44,928 nucleotides of DNA. Source: Rhodocyclaceae bacterium (GTDB lineage: Bacteria; Pseudomonadota; Gammaproteobacteria; Burkholderiales; Rhodocyclaceae). Shown here one piece after another: positions 1 through 9,900 of this stretch. The notes below the pieces were generated by a model that was given only the letters and a program-made list of their open reading frames with translations, was not told the origin of the DNA and did no database searches. The stretch's first letter is position 1, and every line of letters starts with the position of its first letter. A program made the translations under genes and the position numbers. The DNA is taken from NCBI GenBank assembly GCA_008933825.1, contig WBUF01000015.1, forward strand, positions 1-44,928, in the 5' to 3' direction.

Positions 1-1
1 G

Positions 2-193
2 CCCTGGAAGGCGCGCCAGGCCAACATCCGCCAGGCTTTCGAATGCCGTGCCGACCTGTCGGGCAAGCGCATCGCGGTGATCGACGACGTCATGACCACC
101 GGGGCGACACTGAACGAGTTCGCACGCACGCTGAAGCTGCACGGCGCGGCACGGATCGTGAATTGGGTGGCAGTGCGGACACTGCCCGATTGA
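2..193 (+). CDS. comF: ComF-family phosphoribosyltransferase, 3' end only
   Basis: The last 63 codons of a gene that enters from the left edge; reading frame 2 is open from the first base to a TGA. The peptide contains IAVIDDVMTTGAT, the PRPP-binding loop (two acidic residues followed by TTGAT) of type I phosphoribosyltransferases. It ends in VAVRTLPD, the usual C-terminus of ComF/GntX proteins. ComF proteins help internalise transforming DNA in competent bacteria, and in Proteobacteria often sit as single genes. The gene converges on mshN with one base between the two stop codons. The N-terminal zinc-ribbon part lies outside the window, so ComF versus a generic PRTase cannot be settled here. 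Confidence 0.8.
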   Translation, partial: PWKARQANIRQAFECRADLSGKRIAVIDDVMTTGATLNEFARTLKLHGAARIVNWVAVRTLPD

Positions 194-194
194 G

Positions 195-1370
195 CTATTG
201 CAACTGCCGCAGCCTCTGCTCGACGAAGACGGTCAGCTCAGGCGTCAGCGCACCCGTCGCACGGGCGCGCTGAAAGGCTTCCCGCGCCTCGCCCGCCTTG
301 CCCTCCGCCTCCAGGGAAATCCCCAGTCCCATCCACCACACGCCCGCCCGAGGCGCCAAGCGCAGGGCAGCCTGGTACTCCCGCACGGCATCGCGATGAA
401 AAGTCAGTCTCTGCAGGACGGCAGCACGGAAGGCGCGGAATTCGGCATTGTCCGCGGCAGCGGCCGCAGCATGGCTCAGGGTTGCTTCGGCACCGCCCGC
501 GTCGTCCCGCTCCAGTTGCAGGCGCGCCAGCTTCGCGGCCAGCTGGGGCTGCAAGGGGTTGCGGGTCAGCGATTCCTGCATCAGCGCCTGCGCCTCGTCC
601 AGCCTGCGTTGCTCGACCAACAGCTCGAAAAGGGCCAGGCGGGATGCGGTATGTGCGGGCTCTTCGCTCAAGGCGCCGCGCAAGACGGCCAAGGCCTCCT
701 GCACCCGCCCCTGATTGACCATCGCAATGGCGCGCCGGTACTCGTTTTCCGCCCGTTCGCGCGGCGTCGACAGGCGCGCCTTCTTCTCGATCCGCGCATC
801 GTCCTCGCCGGCCGTCCCTGCCGACGCCGGCACGGCTCTCAGCGCAGTCTCCACCCTGAGGCCGCTTTCCCGTCTCTCCGGGCTGCGCGGCTTTGGCGCT
901 TCCTTGCGCATCGGCAGCGCCTGCTCCGCGGAAGGCGCGCTTGCCGCCTTGGCGGCTTCGGACGAAGCCGGCTGGGATGGGGAGGCCGCTGCGGGACGCT
1001 CGAGCCCGGGCCCCGGCGTTTCTGACGATGCGGCTGTGGGAGTTTCCTGGACGGGGGCTGTTGGCGTGGAAGAAGGCGGGGGATCGACCGCGGAAACAGG
1101 AGCCGGGCTGGCCGGGGCGCTGGCAGGTGGTGCAGGATGCATGGGTGCGGTTGATGGCGCGGAGGCGGACCGGCTGGCCGGCGCGGCAGACCACCACCAG
1201 AGCCCCGCTCCGCAAAGCAAGGCAATCACCGTCGCAAGCATGAGGCCGGACAGGGGCGACGGTTTGCGCTGCGGCGGCAGGGAGCGAATCTCCTGCGTCG
1301 CGCCGGCGCCATTCTCCAGGCTTGCCCGCCTCGCATCGAGATCCTGCAGCATCTGGTTGATCAGGCTCAT
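195..1370 (-). CDS. mshN: MSHA pilus accessory TPR protein MshN
   Basis: Predicted 391-residue membrane-anchored protein, last gene of the MSH pilus locus. It opens with MSLINQMLQDLDARRA, typical of MshN, so the start at 1370 is preferred over an in-frame codon at 1427. A short cytoplasmic segment is followed by one hydrophobic helix near residues 40-58 (LMLATVIALLCGAGLWWW). A Pro/Ala/Ser-rich linker runs to about residue 190, and the C-terminal half has tetratricopeptide-like repeats (for example around NEYRRAIAMVNQGRVQEALAV). MshN is needed for pilus assembly and probably works with the MshM ATPase, whose gene lies 88 bp upstream. The low-complexity linker produces long spurious ORFs on the other strand. 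Confidence 0.85.
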   Translation of the reverse strand: MSLINQMLQDLDARRASLENGAGATQEIRSLPPQRKPSPLSGLMLATVIALLCGAGLWWWSAAPASRSASAPSTAPMHPAPPASAPASPAPVSAVDPPPSSTPTAPVQETPTAASSETPGPGLERPAAASPSQPASSEAAKAASAPSAEQALPMRKEAPKPRSPERRESGLRVETALRAVPASAGTAGEDDARIEKKARLSTPRERAENEYRRAIAMVNQGRVQEALAVLRGALSEEPAHTASRLALFELLVEQRRLDEAQALMQESLTRNPLQPQLAAKLARLQLERDDAGGAEATLSHAAAAAADNAEFRAFRAAVLQRLTFHRDAVREYQAALRLAPRAGVWWMGLGISLEAEGKAGEAREAFQRARATGALTPELTVFVEQRLRQLQ

Positions 1371-1458
1371 TGGACCCCCTTCCCCCCAACCCCCTTCCCG
1401 AGGAAGGGTGTGACGGTCGTTCGCCACCGTGCGGCTCCGTGTATTGGCGGGCGCACGT

Positions 1459-2292
1459 TCACCATAATTGCCAAGCCGGCCAGCGCGCGCCTTCGGTATC
1501 CTGCACCGCCGCCTTCACGTTGCGCGGCACCACATCCTGCCGCCCTTCGCCGTAGGCGGCCAGCATGGCCTTGTGCGCAAGTATGTTGATCAGGCGCGGC
1601 GTGCCGAGCGCCGCCTTGTGTATGAGCCGCGCGGCGGACGGCGCGAAGAGACGGTGCCCGCGATGTCCCGCCACGCGAAGGCGGTGCGCCAGGTAATGCT
1701 CCATCTCGTCCCGTTTCAGCCCGCCCAAGCGATAGTGGAAGGAAATGCGCTGGCGCAGCTGGCGTACCGAGGGATTGGCCAGGCGCTCGTCGAGTTCCGG
1801 CTGGCCGAACAGCACCAGCTGCAGCAACTTGCGCTTCTCGGTTTCCAGATTGGAGAGCAGGCGCAGCGACTCGAGGCTCTCCATGGGCAAGGCCTGCGCT
1901 TCGTCGAGGCAGACTACGACGGCCCTGTTCTGGCGGGCGAAGTCGAGCAGGGCCAGGTTCAGCCCCTTGAGCAGGTGGTACTGGTCGGCATCCTTGTCCA
2001 GTTCGACGCCAAGCTCTTCGGCCAGGGCCAGCATCAAGGTGCGCGGCTCTAGATATGGATTGGGCAGGTAGGCGCTGACTGCGCCGTCGCCAAGCGTGGC
2101 GAGCAGGCGGCGGCACAGCAGCGTCTTGCCCGTGCCGACCTCGCCGGTGATCTTGATGAAACCTTCCCCGCTCTTCAGGGCGATCAGCAGGGTGTTGAGC
2201 GCCTCCTGGTGCGCGGTCCCGGCGAAGGCGAAGCTGGTGTCCGGCGTGATGCCGAAGGGAAGTTCGCGCAGGCCGAAGTGCTCGAGGTACAT
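1459..2292 (-). CDS. mshM: MSHA biogenesis AAA ATPase MshM (ExeA-like)
   Basis: Predicted 277-residue cytoplasmic ATPase of the ExeA/GspA-like AAA family. The N-terminus MYLEHFGLRELPFGITPD is characteristic. Walker A is GEVGTGKT (about residues 50-57) and Walker B is VVVCLDEAQ (about residues 127-135). A sensor/arginine segment RQLRQRISFHYRLGGL follows. In ExeA systems this type of ATPase assists secretin or peptidoglycan-related assembly; the same role is inferred here. The ATG lies one base after the mshL stop codon, so the two are probably translationally coupled. It lacks the peptidoglycan-binding tail of full-length ExeA, as is normal for MshM. Confidence 0.88.
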   Translation of the reverse strand: MYLEHFGLRELPFGITPDTSFAFAGTAHQEALNTLLIALKSGEGFIKITGEVGTGKTLLCRRLLATLGDGAVSAYLPNPYLEPRTLMLALAEELGVELDKDADQYHLLKGLNLALLDFARQNRAVVVCLDEAQALPMESLESLRLLSNLETEKRKLLQLVLFGQPELDERLANPSVRQLRQRISFHYRLGGLKRDEMEHYLAHRLRVAGHRGHRLFAPSAARLIHKAALGTPRLINILAHKAMLAAYGEGRQDVVPRNVKAAVQDTEGARWPAWQLW

Positions 2293-2293
2293 G

Positions 2294-4069
2294 CTACTGG
2301 GCGGGGCGCGGCGCCGGACGCTCCATTGCGCGCAGACGGTCGCGCGTCTCGACGAGATCCTGCTCCCATTGCTTGTCGCCGCGGATCACGGTCGGCTTGA
2401 GCAGGACGACGATTTCCCGCTTCTGCAAGCCCTTCTTGCCCTGCCGGAAAAGGCTGTCGGCCACCGGCACGTCGCCGGCGCCCGGCACCTTGGCGCCGTC
2501 ATCAGACTGGATGTACTCCATCAGCCCGCCGATGGCGACGATGTTCGCATCGCGCACCCTGACGATGCTGTCCGTCTCGTTGATGCTGCTCGAGGCCAGC
2601 GGCAGCTGGAAGGTGCCGAGCGTTCCCAGGTTGATCACCTTGTTTCTTTCCGACACCACACTCACCGAGGGCCTGATGTGCAGGATGATGTTGTCGTCCT
2701 CGTCGATCTGCGGCGTCACATCGAGCGAGATGCCCGAGAAGAAGGGCTGCACGGTGATGGTCGGCGAGACGACCGTGCTGGAGCCGCTCGCCGTGGTCGT
2801 CGTGCTGACATTGGTGACGTAGAAATCATCGGTGCCGACCTTGAGCACCGCCTTCTGGTTGTTTACCGTCGCGATGCGCGGACTGGACAGCACGTGCACC
2901 GAGCCCTGCGTCTCCAGGAACGAGATCAGCGCCGAGAAGCTTCCTGTCTGGAAAGCCAGGCCGAGCACGCCGGCGAGCGGGCCGCCGGCGATGCGCCCGA
3001 CCGCGCCGGCCAGCGGCGCCGCCAGCACGTTGCCGAGCGTGTTCGGCACGAAGGTGCCGGCATTGGTGTCGTAGGGCGTGGTTATCTCGCCCGGATGATT
3101 CACGCCCAGGCCGGGCGCCTGCGTGTTGAACTGGCCGGTGTTGGCGCCCGTAGAGAAACGGTGCCGTCCGGTGGCGGTAAAGGCGCCCCAGTTGACGCCG
3201 GCCTGGAACTGCTCGGAGAGCACCACTTCGACGATCTTCGCCTCGAGCATGACCTGGCGCTCGATGGTCAGCTGGGAGGCGCGCAGGAAATTTTCCACCT
3301 CGCGCAGCTCGCGCGGCAGCGCACGCACCACGATGATGCCCGATTGCGGGGAGATGACGACGCTGCGCCCGCCCTCGGCGCCGATGATGGCGCGAATTGC
3401 CGTGCTGATCTCGCCCCAGAAATCGACCTGGCTGGTGGTGGACACCGACGTCCCCGCCGCCGGCTGCGTCGTCGGGCCGGCCGCGGCCGGCGAGGCGGCG
3501 GACGCGCCCGTTGCGCCGGCTGCACCAGCAGGCCCGGAGGTGGTGATCGAACCGGACACGACCCGGGTGTCGCTGCGCCCGAGGCGCTGCGCCGTCAGGT
3601 AATTGACCTTGAACACCTTCGCCTGGATGGTCAGCGGCTGCACGAAAATGCGCGTGCCCTGCACGCGGTACTCGTAGCCATACAGCTCGCGAATGGTGTC
3701 GAGGGCCTCCATCACGGTGACGTCCTTCAGATTCACCGAAACCGCCCCGGTCACTTCCGGGTTCACCAGCATGCTGTAGCGCGTGCCAGACACGATGGCC
3801 ATGAACACTTGGCTCGCCGGCGCATTGCTCACCGACAGGTCGAAGCGCGGCTCGGCCGCCTTGCCGGCCGGCGCCTCGATCGGGCCGGTCAGCGGCGGGA
3901 TCAGGGCGCGATTGACTGCGTCCGGCGACGCATCCCGGGCGCGATTTTCCGTCGCATGCTGCATGTTCGCGTCGATCGCATCGCGCACCGTTCCGGGCTG
4001 GATCGATGACATCGAGTGGCAACCCGACAGCACAACCGCTGCAACCATCCATCCAAGCACTCTTTTCAT
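2294..4069 (-). CDS. mshL: MSHA outer-membrane secretin MshL
   Basis: Predicted 591-residue secretin that forms the outer-membrane pore for the pilus. The chosen ATG gives a lipoprotein signal peptide, MKRVLGWMVAAVVLSGC, with lipobox LSGC and the acylated Cys at residue 17. An in-frame ATG at 4342 would lie inside mshK and is rejected. An N-terminal STN/N0-like domain (FMAIVSGTRYSMLVNPEVTG) is followed by N1-type repeats and a Ser/Ala/Gly-rich linker near residues 190-215. The C-terminal secretin domain includes VHVLSSPRIATVNNQKAVLKVG and the closing VVLLKPTVIRG. mshK lies 22 bp upstream and mshM one base downstream. Confidence 0.92.
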   Translation of the reverse strand: MKRVLGWMVAAVVLSGCHSMSSIQPGTVRDAIDANMQHATENRARDASPDAVNRALIPPLTGPIEAPAGKAAEPRFDLSVSNAPASQVFMAIVSGTRYSMLVNPEVTGAVSVNLKDVTVMEALDTIRELYGYEYRVQGTRIFVQPLTIQAKVFKVNYLTAQRLGRSDTRVVSGSITTSGPAGAAGATGASAASPAAAGPTTQPAAGTSVSTTSQVDFWGEISTAIRAIIGAEGGRSVVISPQSGIIVVRALPRELREVENFLRASQLTIERQVMLEAKIVEVVLSEQFQAGVNWGAFTATGRHRFSTGANTGQFNTQAPGLGVNHPGEITTPYDTNAGTFVPNTLGNVLAAPLAGAVGRIAGGPLAGVLGLAFQTGSFSALISFLETQGSVHVLSSPRIATVNNQKAVLKVGTDDFYVTNVSTTTTASGSSTVVSPTITVQPFFSGISLDVTPQIDEDDNIILHIRPSVSVVSERNKVINLGTLGTFQLPLASSSINETDSIVRVRDANIVAIGGLMEYIQSDDGAKVPGAGDVPVADSLFRQGKKGLQKREIVVLLKPTVIRGDKQWEQDLVETRDRLRAMERPAPRPAQ

Positions 4070-4091
4070 GGCTTCGTTCCTGGCTCTGTTT

Positions 4092-4469
4092 CTATTTTCC
4101 GGCCGCGCGTTTCGCGGCCTTCGATGCGTGCCTCTCGACTTCCGGATACATGCCGATCGTCTCCAGGCGGCCATCCTGGTAGCGCAGCTCGACCCTGTCG
4201 TCGCCGATCTTCTCCACCACCGCTTCGCCCGTCCTGTCGCCGGGCCCGACCCACTCTCCATGCAGCAGCGCCATGCGGCGCTTGCCTGTCCGCTTGATCG
4301 TCTGCAATCCGGACGCCTGGGGCGTCGCCGCTTCGGCCGCATCCGCGGGATCGAGGAACTGCGCCGGCGGCCGCGTCGGATCCTTCATGGCTTGCGCCTG
4401 CACCACGCCGTGACAGGCCAAGCCCAGCAGGACAAGTGTGGCGGCAATGGCCTGGGATGTCTTCATCAT
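4092..4469 (-). CDS. mshK: MSHA pilus protein MshK
   Basis: Predicted 125-residue periplasmic protein with a Sec signal peptide (MKTSQAIAATLVLLGLACHGVVQAQA). The mature start carries KDPTRPP, the short motif shared by MshK and PilP-like proteins. A small beta-rich domain follows (RMALLHGEWVGPGDRTGEAV, then a VELRYQDGRLETI strand). By analogy with PilP it probably bridges the MshJ/PilN-like inner-membrane assembly to the MshL secretin. Two adjacent ATG codons could start it, at 4469 and 4466. The first forms an ATGA overlap with the mshJ stop and is used here. The tail is Lys/Ala-rich. Confidence 0.82.
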   Translation of the reverse strand: MMKTSQAIAATLVLLGLACHGVVQAQAMKDPTRPPAQFLDPADAAEAATPQASGLQTIKRTGKRRMALLHGEWVGPGDRTGEAVVEKIGDDRVELRYQDGRLETIGMYPEVERHASKAAKRAAGK

Positions 4470-5185
4470 ATAGTCAGCCACGCCTTGTCCAGGCTGAGCG
4501 TATAGAGCGTCAGCGTCAGCTCGGGCCGCTTGTAGTCCCGCGCCTCCAGCCGCAGCCGGCCCCAGTACATCTGCCAGGGCAGGGATTCGACCTGGACAAG
4601 ATAATCGAGCATCTCGAAATAGCTGCCGCGCAAGGTCAGTTCCACGCCATGCTTGAAGATGTTGTTCTGTCCGGACGCCTGGCCGCTCCCGACCTGCGGC
4701 TGGCCTGCCTCCGGCGGCTGCGCCATTCCCGCCGGCGAGGTGCCGGCCGGATCGCGCCCGAGCAGCTCCGCGGCCGGCAGCGTGGTCATTTTCACGAGTT
4801 GCAGGCGCTTGTTGCGCTTGAGCAGATCTTCCAGCAGGCTGGCCATGCGCTCGGGCGGCACCAGCTGTTTCGAAGAGGACCGCAGGCTGGCATCGATGGC
4901 CGCTATCTTCTGCTCGATTTCCCGTATGCGCGCGCGGGCCAGGGCATCGGGGTGGCTCGCCGCCCGATCCTGCAACTCCCTGATCTGCGCTGCCGCGCGC
5001 TCCGTTTCGGCGCGCTGCTCTGCCAGGGTAGCCCTCAGCCCGGCATTCTGGCGCTGCCAGCCGCCAAGCAGGAGCGCGTCTGCCAGGAAAAACACCGCTG
5101 CCAAAGCGGCGGCGGCGACCATCAGCCGCTCGCGCAGCGAAAGCGCGTCGAACTTCGTCTGCCAGGCTGCCAAGGTCTTGCTCAC
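4466..5185 (-). CDS. mshJ: MSHA pilus PilO-like protein MshJ
   Basis: Predicted 239-residue bitopic inner-membrane protein. A short cytoplasmic N-terminus is followed by one transmembrane helix near residues 24-42 (LMVAAAALAAVFFLADALLL). A coiled coil (about residues 45-100, Glu/Arg/Gln-rich) and a PilO/GspM-like ferredoxin-fold periplasmic domain complete it. It starts with GTG in a GTGA overlap with the stop of the upstream PilN-like gene and ends in an ATGA overlap with mshK, so the three genes should be translated as a unit. With MshI and the PilN-like protein it should form the inner-membrane alignment complex. Confidence 0.87.
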   Translation of the reverse strand: MSKTLAAWQTKFDALSLRERLMVAAAALAAVFFLADALLLGGWQRQNAGLRATLAEQRAETERAAAQIRELQDRAASHPDALARARIREIEQKIAAIDASLRSSSKQLVPPERMASLLEDLLKRNKRLQLVKMTTLPAAELLGRDPAGTSPAGMAQPPEAGQPQVGSGQASGQNNIFKHGVELTLRGSYFEMLDYLVQVESLPWQMYWGRLRLEARDYKRPELTLTLYTLSLDKAWLTI

Positions 5186-5910
5186 CGCGCATCTCCTGCC
5201 GCAGGGGCGTCGCTCCCGCCTTTTGCTCCCGAAGCGGCCAGCATGAACTCGTGGTAGGCCGGCAGCTTCGCCGCGCCCCCCTGATCTCCTTGTCCGCCCT
5301 GATCACCCTGCTCACCCTGCGCAACCGGCCTGGCGCTGCCCGCAGTGGGCTTGTCGTCTTCAGCCACCAGCCGCACGTTCATCGCCTCGAAGGAGCGCCC
5401 GCGCAGCGTCGGCTCGCCGTTCAGGCCGCGAATGTAGGCGGGAATCCGGTCCGGATTCTGCGTGCGCCCTTCCAGAGTGATGTTGCGTCCGCCCTCGGCC
5501 ATCTGCAATGCAACCATCCAGAGGCCGTCCTGCGCCTGGCGGGCAAAGGCGCGCAGGAATTCCGCGAAGCCTTCCGACGAGCCGAGCGCGCCGCTCTCGA
5601 GCGCCTCGCGCACACGCTCGCGCCCCTGGAGCGCCGCTTCGGCGCGCAGCAGCAGCGCCTCGGTTTCCCTGTCCACCTTGCGCTGGGCGAGCTCCTCGTT
5701 GAGCCGCGCCAGCTCGGCCTGGCGCTGGCCGAGTTCGGCACCGCTGCGGCTCGCCTCTTCGGCCAGCTTCTGGTTCTCCCAGCGCACGGCGCCACCATAC
5801 AGGCCGAGCAGCACGGCCAGGATGCCGATGCCGTTGAGCAGCCACTTGCCGGTAAGCCACTCGCGCCGGATGCGCAGCGCGGGGTTGTAGAGGTTGATCT
5901 GCTGCGTCAT
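5182..5910 (-). CDS. MSHA pilus PilN-like protein (MshI2)
   Basis: Predicted 242-residue bitopic membrane protein of the PilN/GspL-C-terminal type. The N-terminus MTQQINLYNPALR matches the conserved PilN segment that binds the PilM-like partner (consensus INLYNP). One transmembrane helix lies near residues 23-42 (LLNGIGILAVLLGLYGGAV). A coiled coil follows to about residue 100, then a periplasmic domain with the NITLEGRTQNPDRIPAYI strand-turn typical of PilN. Near the C-terminus is a short collagen-like run of Gly-Glu/Asp-Gln (about residues 208-221), which is unusual. In Vibrio the equivalent function is often annotated MshI2. It overlaps mshI by ATGA and mshJ by GTGA. Confidence 0.82.
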   Translation of the reverse strand: MTQQINLYNPALRIRREWLTGKWLLNGIGILAVLLGLYGGAVRWENQKLAEEASRSGAELGQRQAELARLNEELAQRKVDRETEALLLRAEAALQGRERVREALESGALGSSEGFAEFLRAFARQAQDGLWMVALQMAEGGRNITLEGRTQNPDRIPAYIRGLNGEPTLRGRSFEAMNVRLVAEDDKPTAGSARPVAQGEQGDQGGQGDQGGAAKLPAYHEFMLAASGAKGGSDAPAAGDAR

Positions 5911-6848
5911 GCGCGCACCTCGAAACCGCGCAGGGCAGCGCCAAGCAGGTGGAAGCACTGCGCCTGGCGTACTGGTGATCGCAATTCCGGAACCTTGACG
6001 AAATCCATCACCTTGGCCAGATCGACCGACTCCACCAGGACGTACAGGTTCTGCGCCAGATAGGCAGCCAACCCCACCTCCTCCGGCAACGGCATGACCA
6101 GCAGCTCGGCCAGGTTCACGTAGTGATACTGGTGCTCGAAGGTGTCGAGCGAACGCTGCAACTCCAGCACGATGCGATCGAACAGGGCATGGCGCTCGTC
6201 CACGTCGGCATTCGTCAGCTGGTCGAGCGTGATCTCGAGCCGCCGGAAGGCATGCAACTCGCCGCGGCAGGAAAAGGTCAGCAAGCCGCCCTCGGCGGAA
6301 AACGCAAGCATGGCGATGCCGCGCCCGGGCGGCTCGTACAAGGCGGCGATGTTGCGCTGGACGGTTTCCGGGACATCGATCGCCTCCAGATCGATGCCCG
6401 CCTGCTGCAACACCTGAATGCGCGCGCCGAGCAGATCGTTCCGCGCGCAGACGGCGAACATGCTGCGGGTGCGCGCGCCCTCCGCCCCTTCCGCCGGCAC
6501 GTCGAGTATGTCCAGCGTGGCCTTGTCCACGGGGAAATCGACCAGCTCCTTGATGCGCCAGCGCATCGCCTCCTTCATGTCCTCGGCCGGAACATCGGGC
6601 GGCTCGACCTGCAGGAACTGGTATTCGCCGAATCGCAGGCTGGTGGTGACGCGGTAGCGATCGATGCGGTACTGCTTGCGCAGACGGGCAAGGGTGTCCG
6701 CCTCGCTGCCCGCCCTGCGGAACGATTCGCACAGGGTGACTTCGGGCCGCCCGCCCGCGCCAGCCTGAACATGAGCCAGATCAACAATGTCGCCCCGGCC
6801 AGCGACGGCGAGCCAGCCGCTTCGCTTGCCTGATGCAAAAATTCTCAT
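5907..6848 (-). CDS. mshI: MSHA biogenesis PilM-like protein MshI
   Basis: Predicted 313-residue cytoplasmic, actin-fold protein of the PilM/MshI type. Recognisable segments are KEAMRWRIKELVDFPVDKATLDI (PilM subdomain 1), FAVCARNDLLGARIQVLQQAGIDLEAIDVPE, and the later ERHALFDRIVLELQRSLDTFEHQY. It should bind the INLYNP peptide of the PilN-like protein encoded next and couple the cytoplasmic motor to the periplasmic complex. It is the first gene after an 82-bp gap following mshQ and has its own candidate promoter, so mshI to mshN may be transcribed separately from mshE to mshQ. Confidence 0.85.
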   Translation of the reverse strand: MRIFASGKRSGWLAVAGRGDIVDLAHVQAGAGGRPEVTLCESFRRAGSEADTLARLRKQYRIDRYRVTTSLRFGEYQFLQVEPPDVPAEDMKEAMRWRIKELVDFPVDKATLDILDVPAEGAEGARTRSMFAVCARNDLLGARIQVLQQAGIDLEAIDVPETVQRNIAALYEPPGRGIAMLAFSAEGGLLTFSCRGELHAFRRLEITLDQLTNADVDERHALFDRIVLELQRSLDTFEHQYHYVNLAELLVMPLPEEVGLAAYLAQNLYVLVESVDLAKVMDFVKVPELRSPVRQAQCFHLLGAALRGFEVRA

Positions 6849-6878
6849 TTTACGTTAAATAGCCCATATAACTCACGG

Positions 6879-6907
6879 AAACTAAAGATTTTCAATCGAT
6901 TTGTCAA
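6879..6907 (-). promoter_or_regulatory. Candidate sigma-70 promoter for the mshI-mshN block
   Basis: On the minus strand the gap between mshQ and mshI contains a perfect -35 hexamer TTGACA (6907-6902). A 17-bp spacer follows, then TAGTTT (6884-6879), which is only a weak -10 (3 of 6). The region is markedly AT-rich relative to the genes on either side. A TTATAT further downstream is an alternative -10 but is not correctly spaced. Predicted from sequence only. Confidence 0.4.
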
Positions 6908-6930
6908 TCTCTGGGCGCGGTATTTTCCGA

Positions 6931-9900
6931 TCAGCGCGTCACCTCCCGCCGGTAAATCAGTCTGTCACGGAATACGCCGAAGGTGGCGCGTCCGGCGGCT
7001 TGATCATCGTAATTCGTCGCCGCATTGCCGTCGGTATCGAGGCTGTCGTCCCAGCGGCCGCGCAGCCAGACCGGCGTCGCCATTCTCAAATCAACGCAGC
7101 CGCGCACGTTCGGCGCGCCCAGCGTGAGTGCGGCGACACCGTTCGACAAAACGCCGCCCAGGCCGCCGACGATCGTGGACAGCGTACAGGTCGAGGGGGG
7201 CAGATTCAGCGTGACGGCGCCCAGCGGCGAACAGTTGTCTGCCGTATGCGCTGCAAAGCCCGCGCCGTTCCAGTACTCGGCACTGACTGGCATGCGCAAG
7301 GCGCGCAGTTCCGAGCCGTGGACATTTTGCAGGCGCAGGCGCCCGAAGCGCAGCCGGGTCGGCGCGCCGACCGCCTTGGCATTGCAGGGTGCGCAGGCGC
7401 CGGCTGTGCCGGCGTCCATGTCCAGGCCATCGAGCGTCACGCCATCGGGGTCGGTCAGGCGAAGCCCCAGTTGCAGACTGTCGAAAGGCCCGTCAGGATC
7501 GTCCGGTGCGGATAAGCGACGAAATTCCGCCGCCGGCGTGCTTATCGAATACGCTCCGCCCGCCCAAAGCGGGCTGGCTGCAGGAACGCTCAGCCGAGCG
7601 GACAGGTTGGTGCCGTTATCGGCATTCTCCGCCTGCCAGGCGACCGTGGCCAAGCTTCCCGGGGGGAAACCGAAGCTGGGATCGCTGTTTTCGTTGTAGA
7701 CAGCAGTCCGTGCGCCCGAAGCATTTTGCGCCTCGATGGTGGTCGATAGGCTCTGCAAGGGCTGGCTCATGTAAGTGAATGCGGGCGCGCCTCCGGGGCA
7801 GGCCGCCGTGACGCTGCCGGCCGTCATCGCGAAATGGTCCGGCACGAAACGGCCGACAGTCGAACTTGCCGAATAGGCTGTGAGTTCGGCCGCGCTGGTG
7901 CCGTCGACGGCATCCACGCCGGCGAATGAGTCGTCCGACATGCGTGCCTGGATCACGCCCGCCTCGCTGTAGGATGCCGCATTCGATGTCACGGTACCAC
8001 CCGCTCCGCTGAATGCCCCCGCCGTCAGCGCGCAGGTCGGACATGTGGCCAATGCAGGCAGCAAATGGCCGGTGATGTTCACCGTCGGCGAACCATCGTA
8101 GTTGCTCGTCACGTTGCCCAGGCCATTCCTTCCGGTGACCGTAAGGGTGAAAGGCCGGCCGGCCTTATGCACCGTGCCGCCGGGGAAGGTGGCGTTGCTC
8201 AGCGCCCGGAGGAGGCCTGCCGTCTGCCAGTCGTTGTCGGTCGCGGCAAAATCCAGTGTGGCCGGCCGGATGGCGAAATTGTCGGAAGAGCAGCCGATCG
8301 CCAGCGGCGCACCCACCGCCGGATAGGTCATGCGCACGCGCACATCCCGCCAGGCGTTGTTTTCCGTAAGCGAGACATTCTTGCGGCCGAGGTCCGGTGC
8401 GGCGAAGGGCAGCGTGGACGGCACGAACCCGGGCAGCGGCGTCCAGGTCGGCCGGCAGCCGTTGGCGTCGAGCGCGCCGCTGTTGTTGGAAGCATCGAGC
8501 AACTCGATTTTCACATCTCCGGTAAAGAGCGTCTCGACACCGGTTTTCGCCGCGTTAAGCGCCACGACGGCCAAGTCGAAGGCCTGCGCCGCGACCTTGG
8601 TATGGATGACGCCCGTAATGCCGGGCGGAGTACTCGTCTCGAAGGCGTTGAAGCTGCCCGGCACCACGGCGCCGCCGCAAGGATGGACAGCGTTGTACTG
8701 GGCGAGCACCTGACTCTGCGTCATTTCGCCGTCGAACACATTCACCTCGTCGATGCGGCTGCGGAAACGATAGCCGTTATCCGACTGCCAGCCGCTGGCG
8801 CGCAGGTTGGCATTGACGACGGCCATACTCGGGTTGGTCGTGCTCTGCCGCAAAGTCAGTGCCTGCGGCACGCCGTCGATGTAGAGCTTGTTGGCGGTGA
8901 CGCCGCCGTTGGTGAACACCGCCGACACATGCGCCCAGCGATTGGCCAGCCCGGCCGAGCTGATGCCGTATACGTCGCTGTTGGCCGTGTTGAAACCGAA
9001 GTGGCCGTTGACCAGCCAGAGGTCGTGGCGGAACCAGCCGATCGGCATGACGCTGTTGGCGCCGTTCCAGTACATCCAGAAGGACACGGTGGTCTTGGCG
9101 CCCGGGGCAGTGTTGGCCGACACCGGCAAGTTCAGCGCGCCGCCGCTGAAGCTGCCGTAGCCGCAGGTGCCGGGACTGCCCGGGCGCGCCGGAGAAATCG
9201 TCGCCGGTGCCGGGAAGGGCGCGCCCAGCGCCTGGCCGTGGCGGCCGTTGCCGCTCGCATCCTGTACCTCGCCCGCGACACCTGTCCAGCTCGGCTCTTC
9301 CAGCCGGTAATGCGCCAGCGTCGCGCAGGACGCGCAACTGCGCGGCGCGGGCGTGGCGATGCTCGCCACCTGCGCGGCATCGAGCGTGCCATCGTAGATG
9401 CGGAATTCGTCGATGCCACCGTTGAACCAGCCCCAGTATCCGCCACCGACACCGCCATCGTTGTTGGCCAGCGCGCCGCCCGAACTGCGCAGCCCGGGGT
9501 GCACGTTGGCGTAGGTGCTGGTCAGGCCGGTCGCCGCCAGGGCGCCGTTGATGTAAAGCCGCGGCTGCCTGGCCTGATAGGTGATGGCGACATGCGTCCA
9601 GCCGCTCAGCGCGCCGGACCAGACCAGGAGCGGCGGCATGTAGCTCGCCGCGTGCTCGTAGACCGACACGCCGTTGCTGCCCACCGAGACGCCCACTCCG
9701 GCATGCCCGGCGCCCCAGGCATCCGTGCCCTGCGCCGGGTAGAGCGCATAGCGCTGGCCGCCGGTGCCGGCCGCGCCGCTCGCCGACTGGGTGTCGATCT
9801 GGTGCGTCGAGGACGGGTTGACCCAGAACGCAATCGTGAAATCGTTGGTGATGCCGTCGACGAAGTTGTTTGCCGACTTGATGCGGGTGGGCGCAAGGCC

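Noticed and set aside
2096..4009. A 637-codon open frame opposite mshL
   Set aside because: His/Arg/Ala-rich translation without recognisable motifs; mshL on the other strand has a lipobox and full secretin domain.
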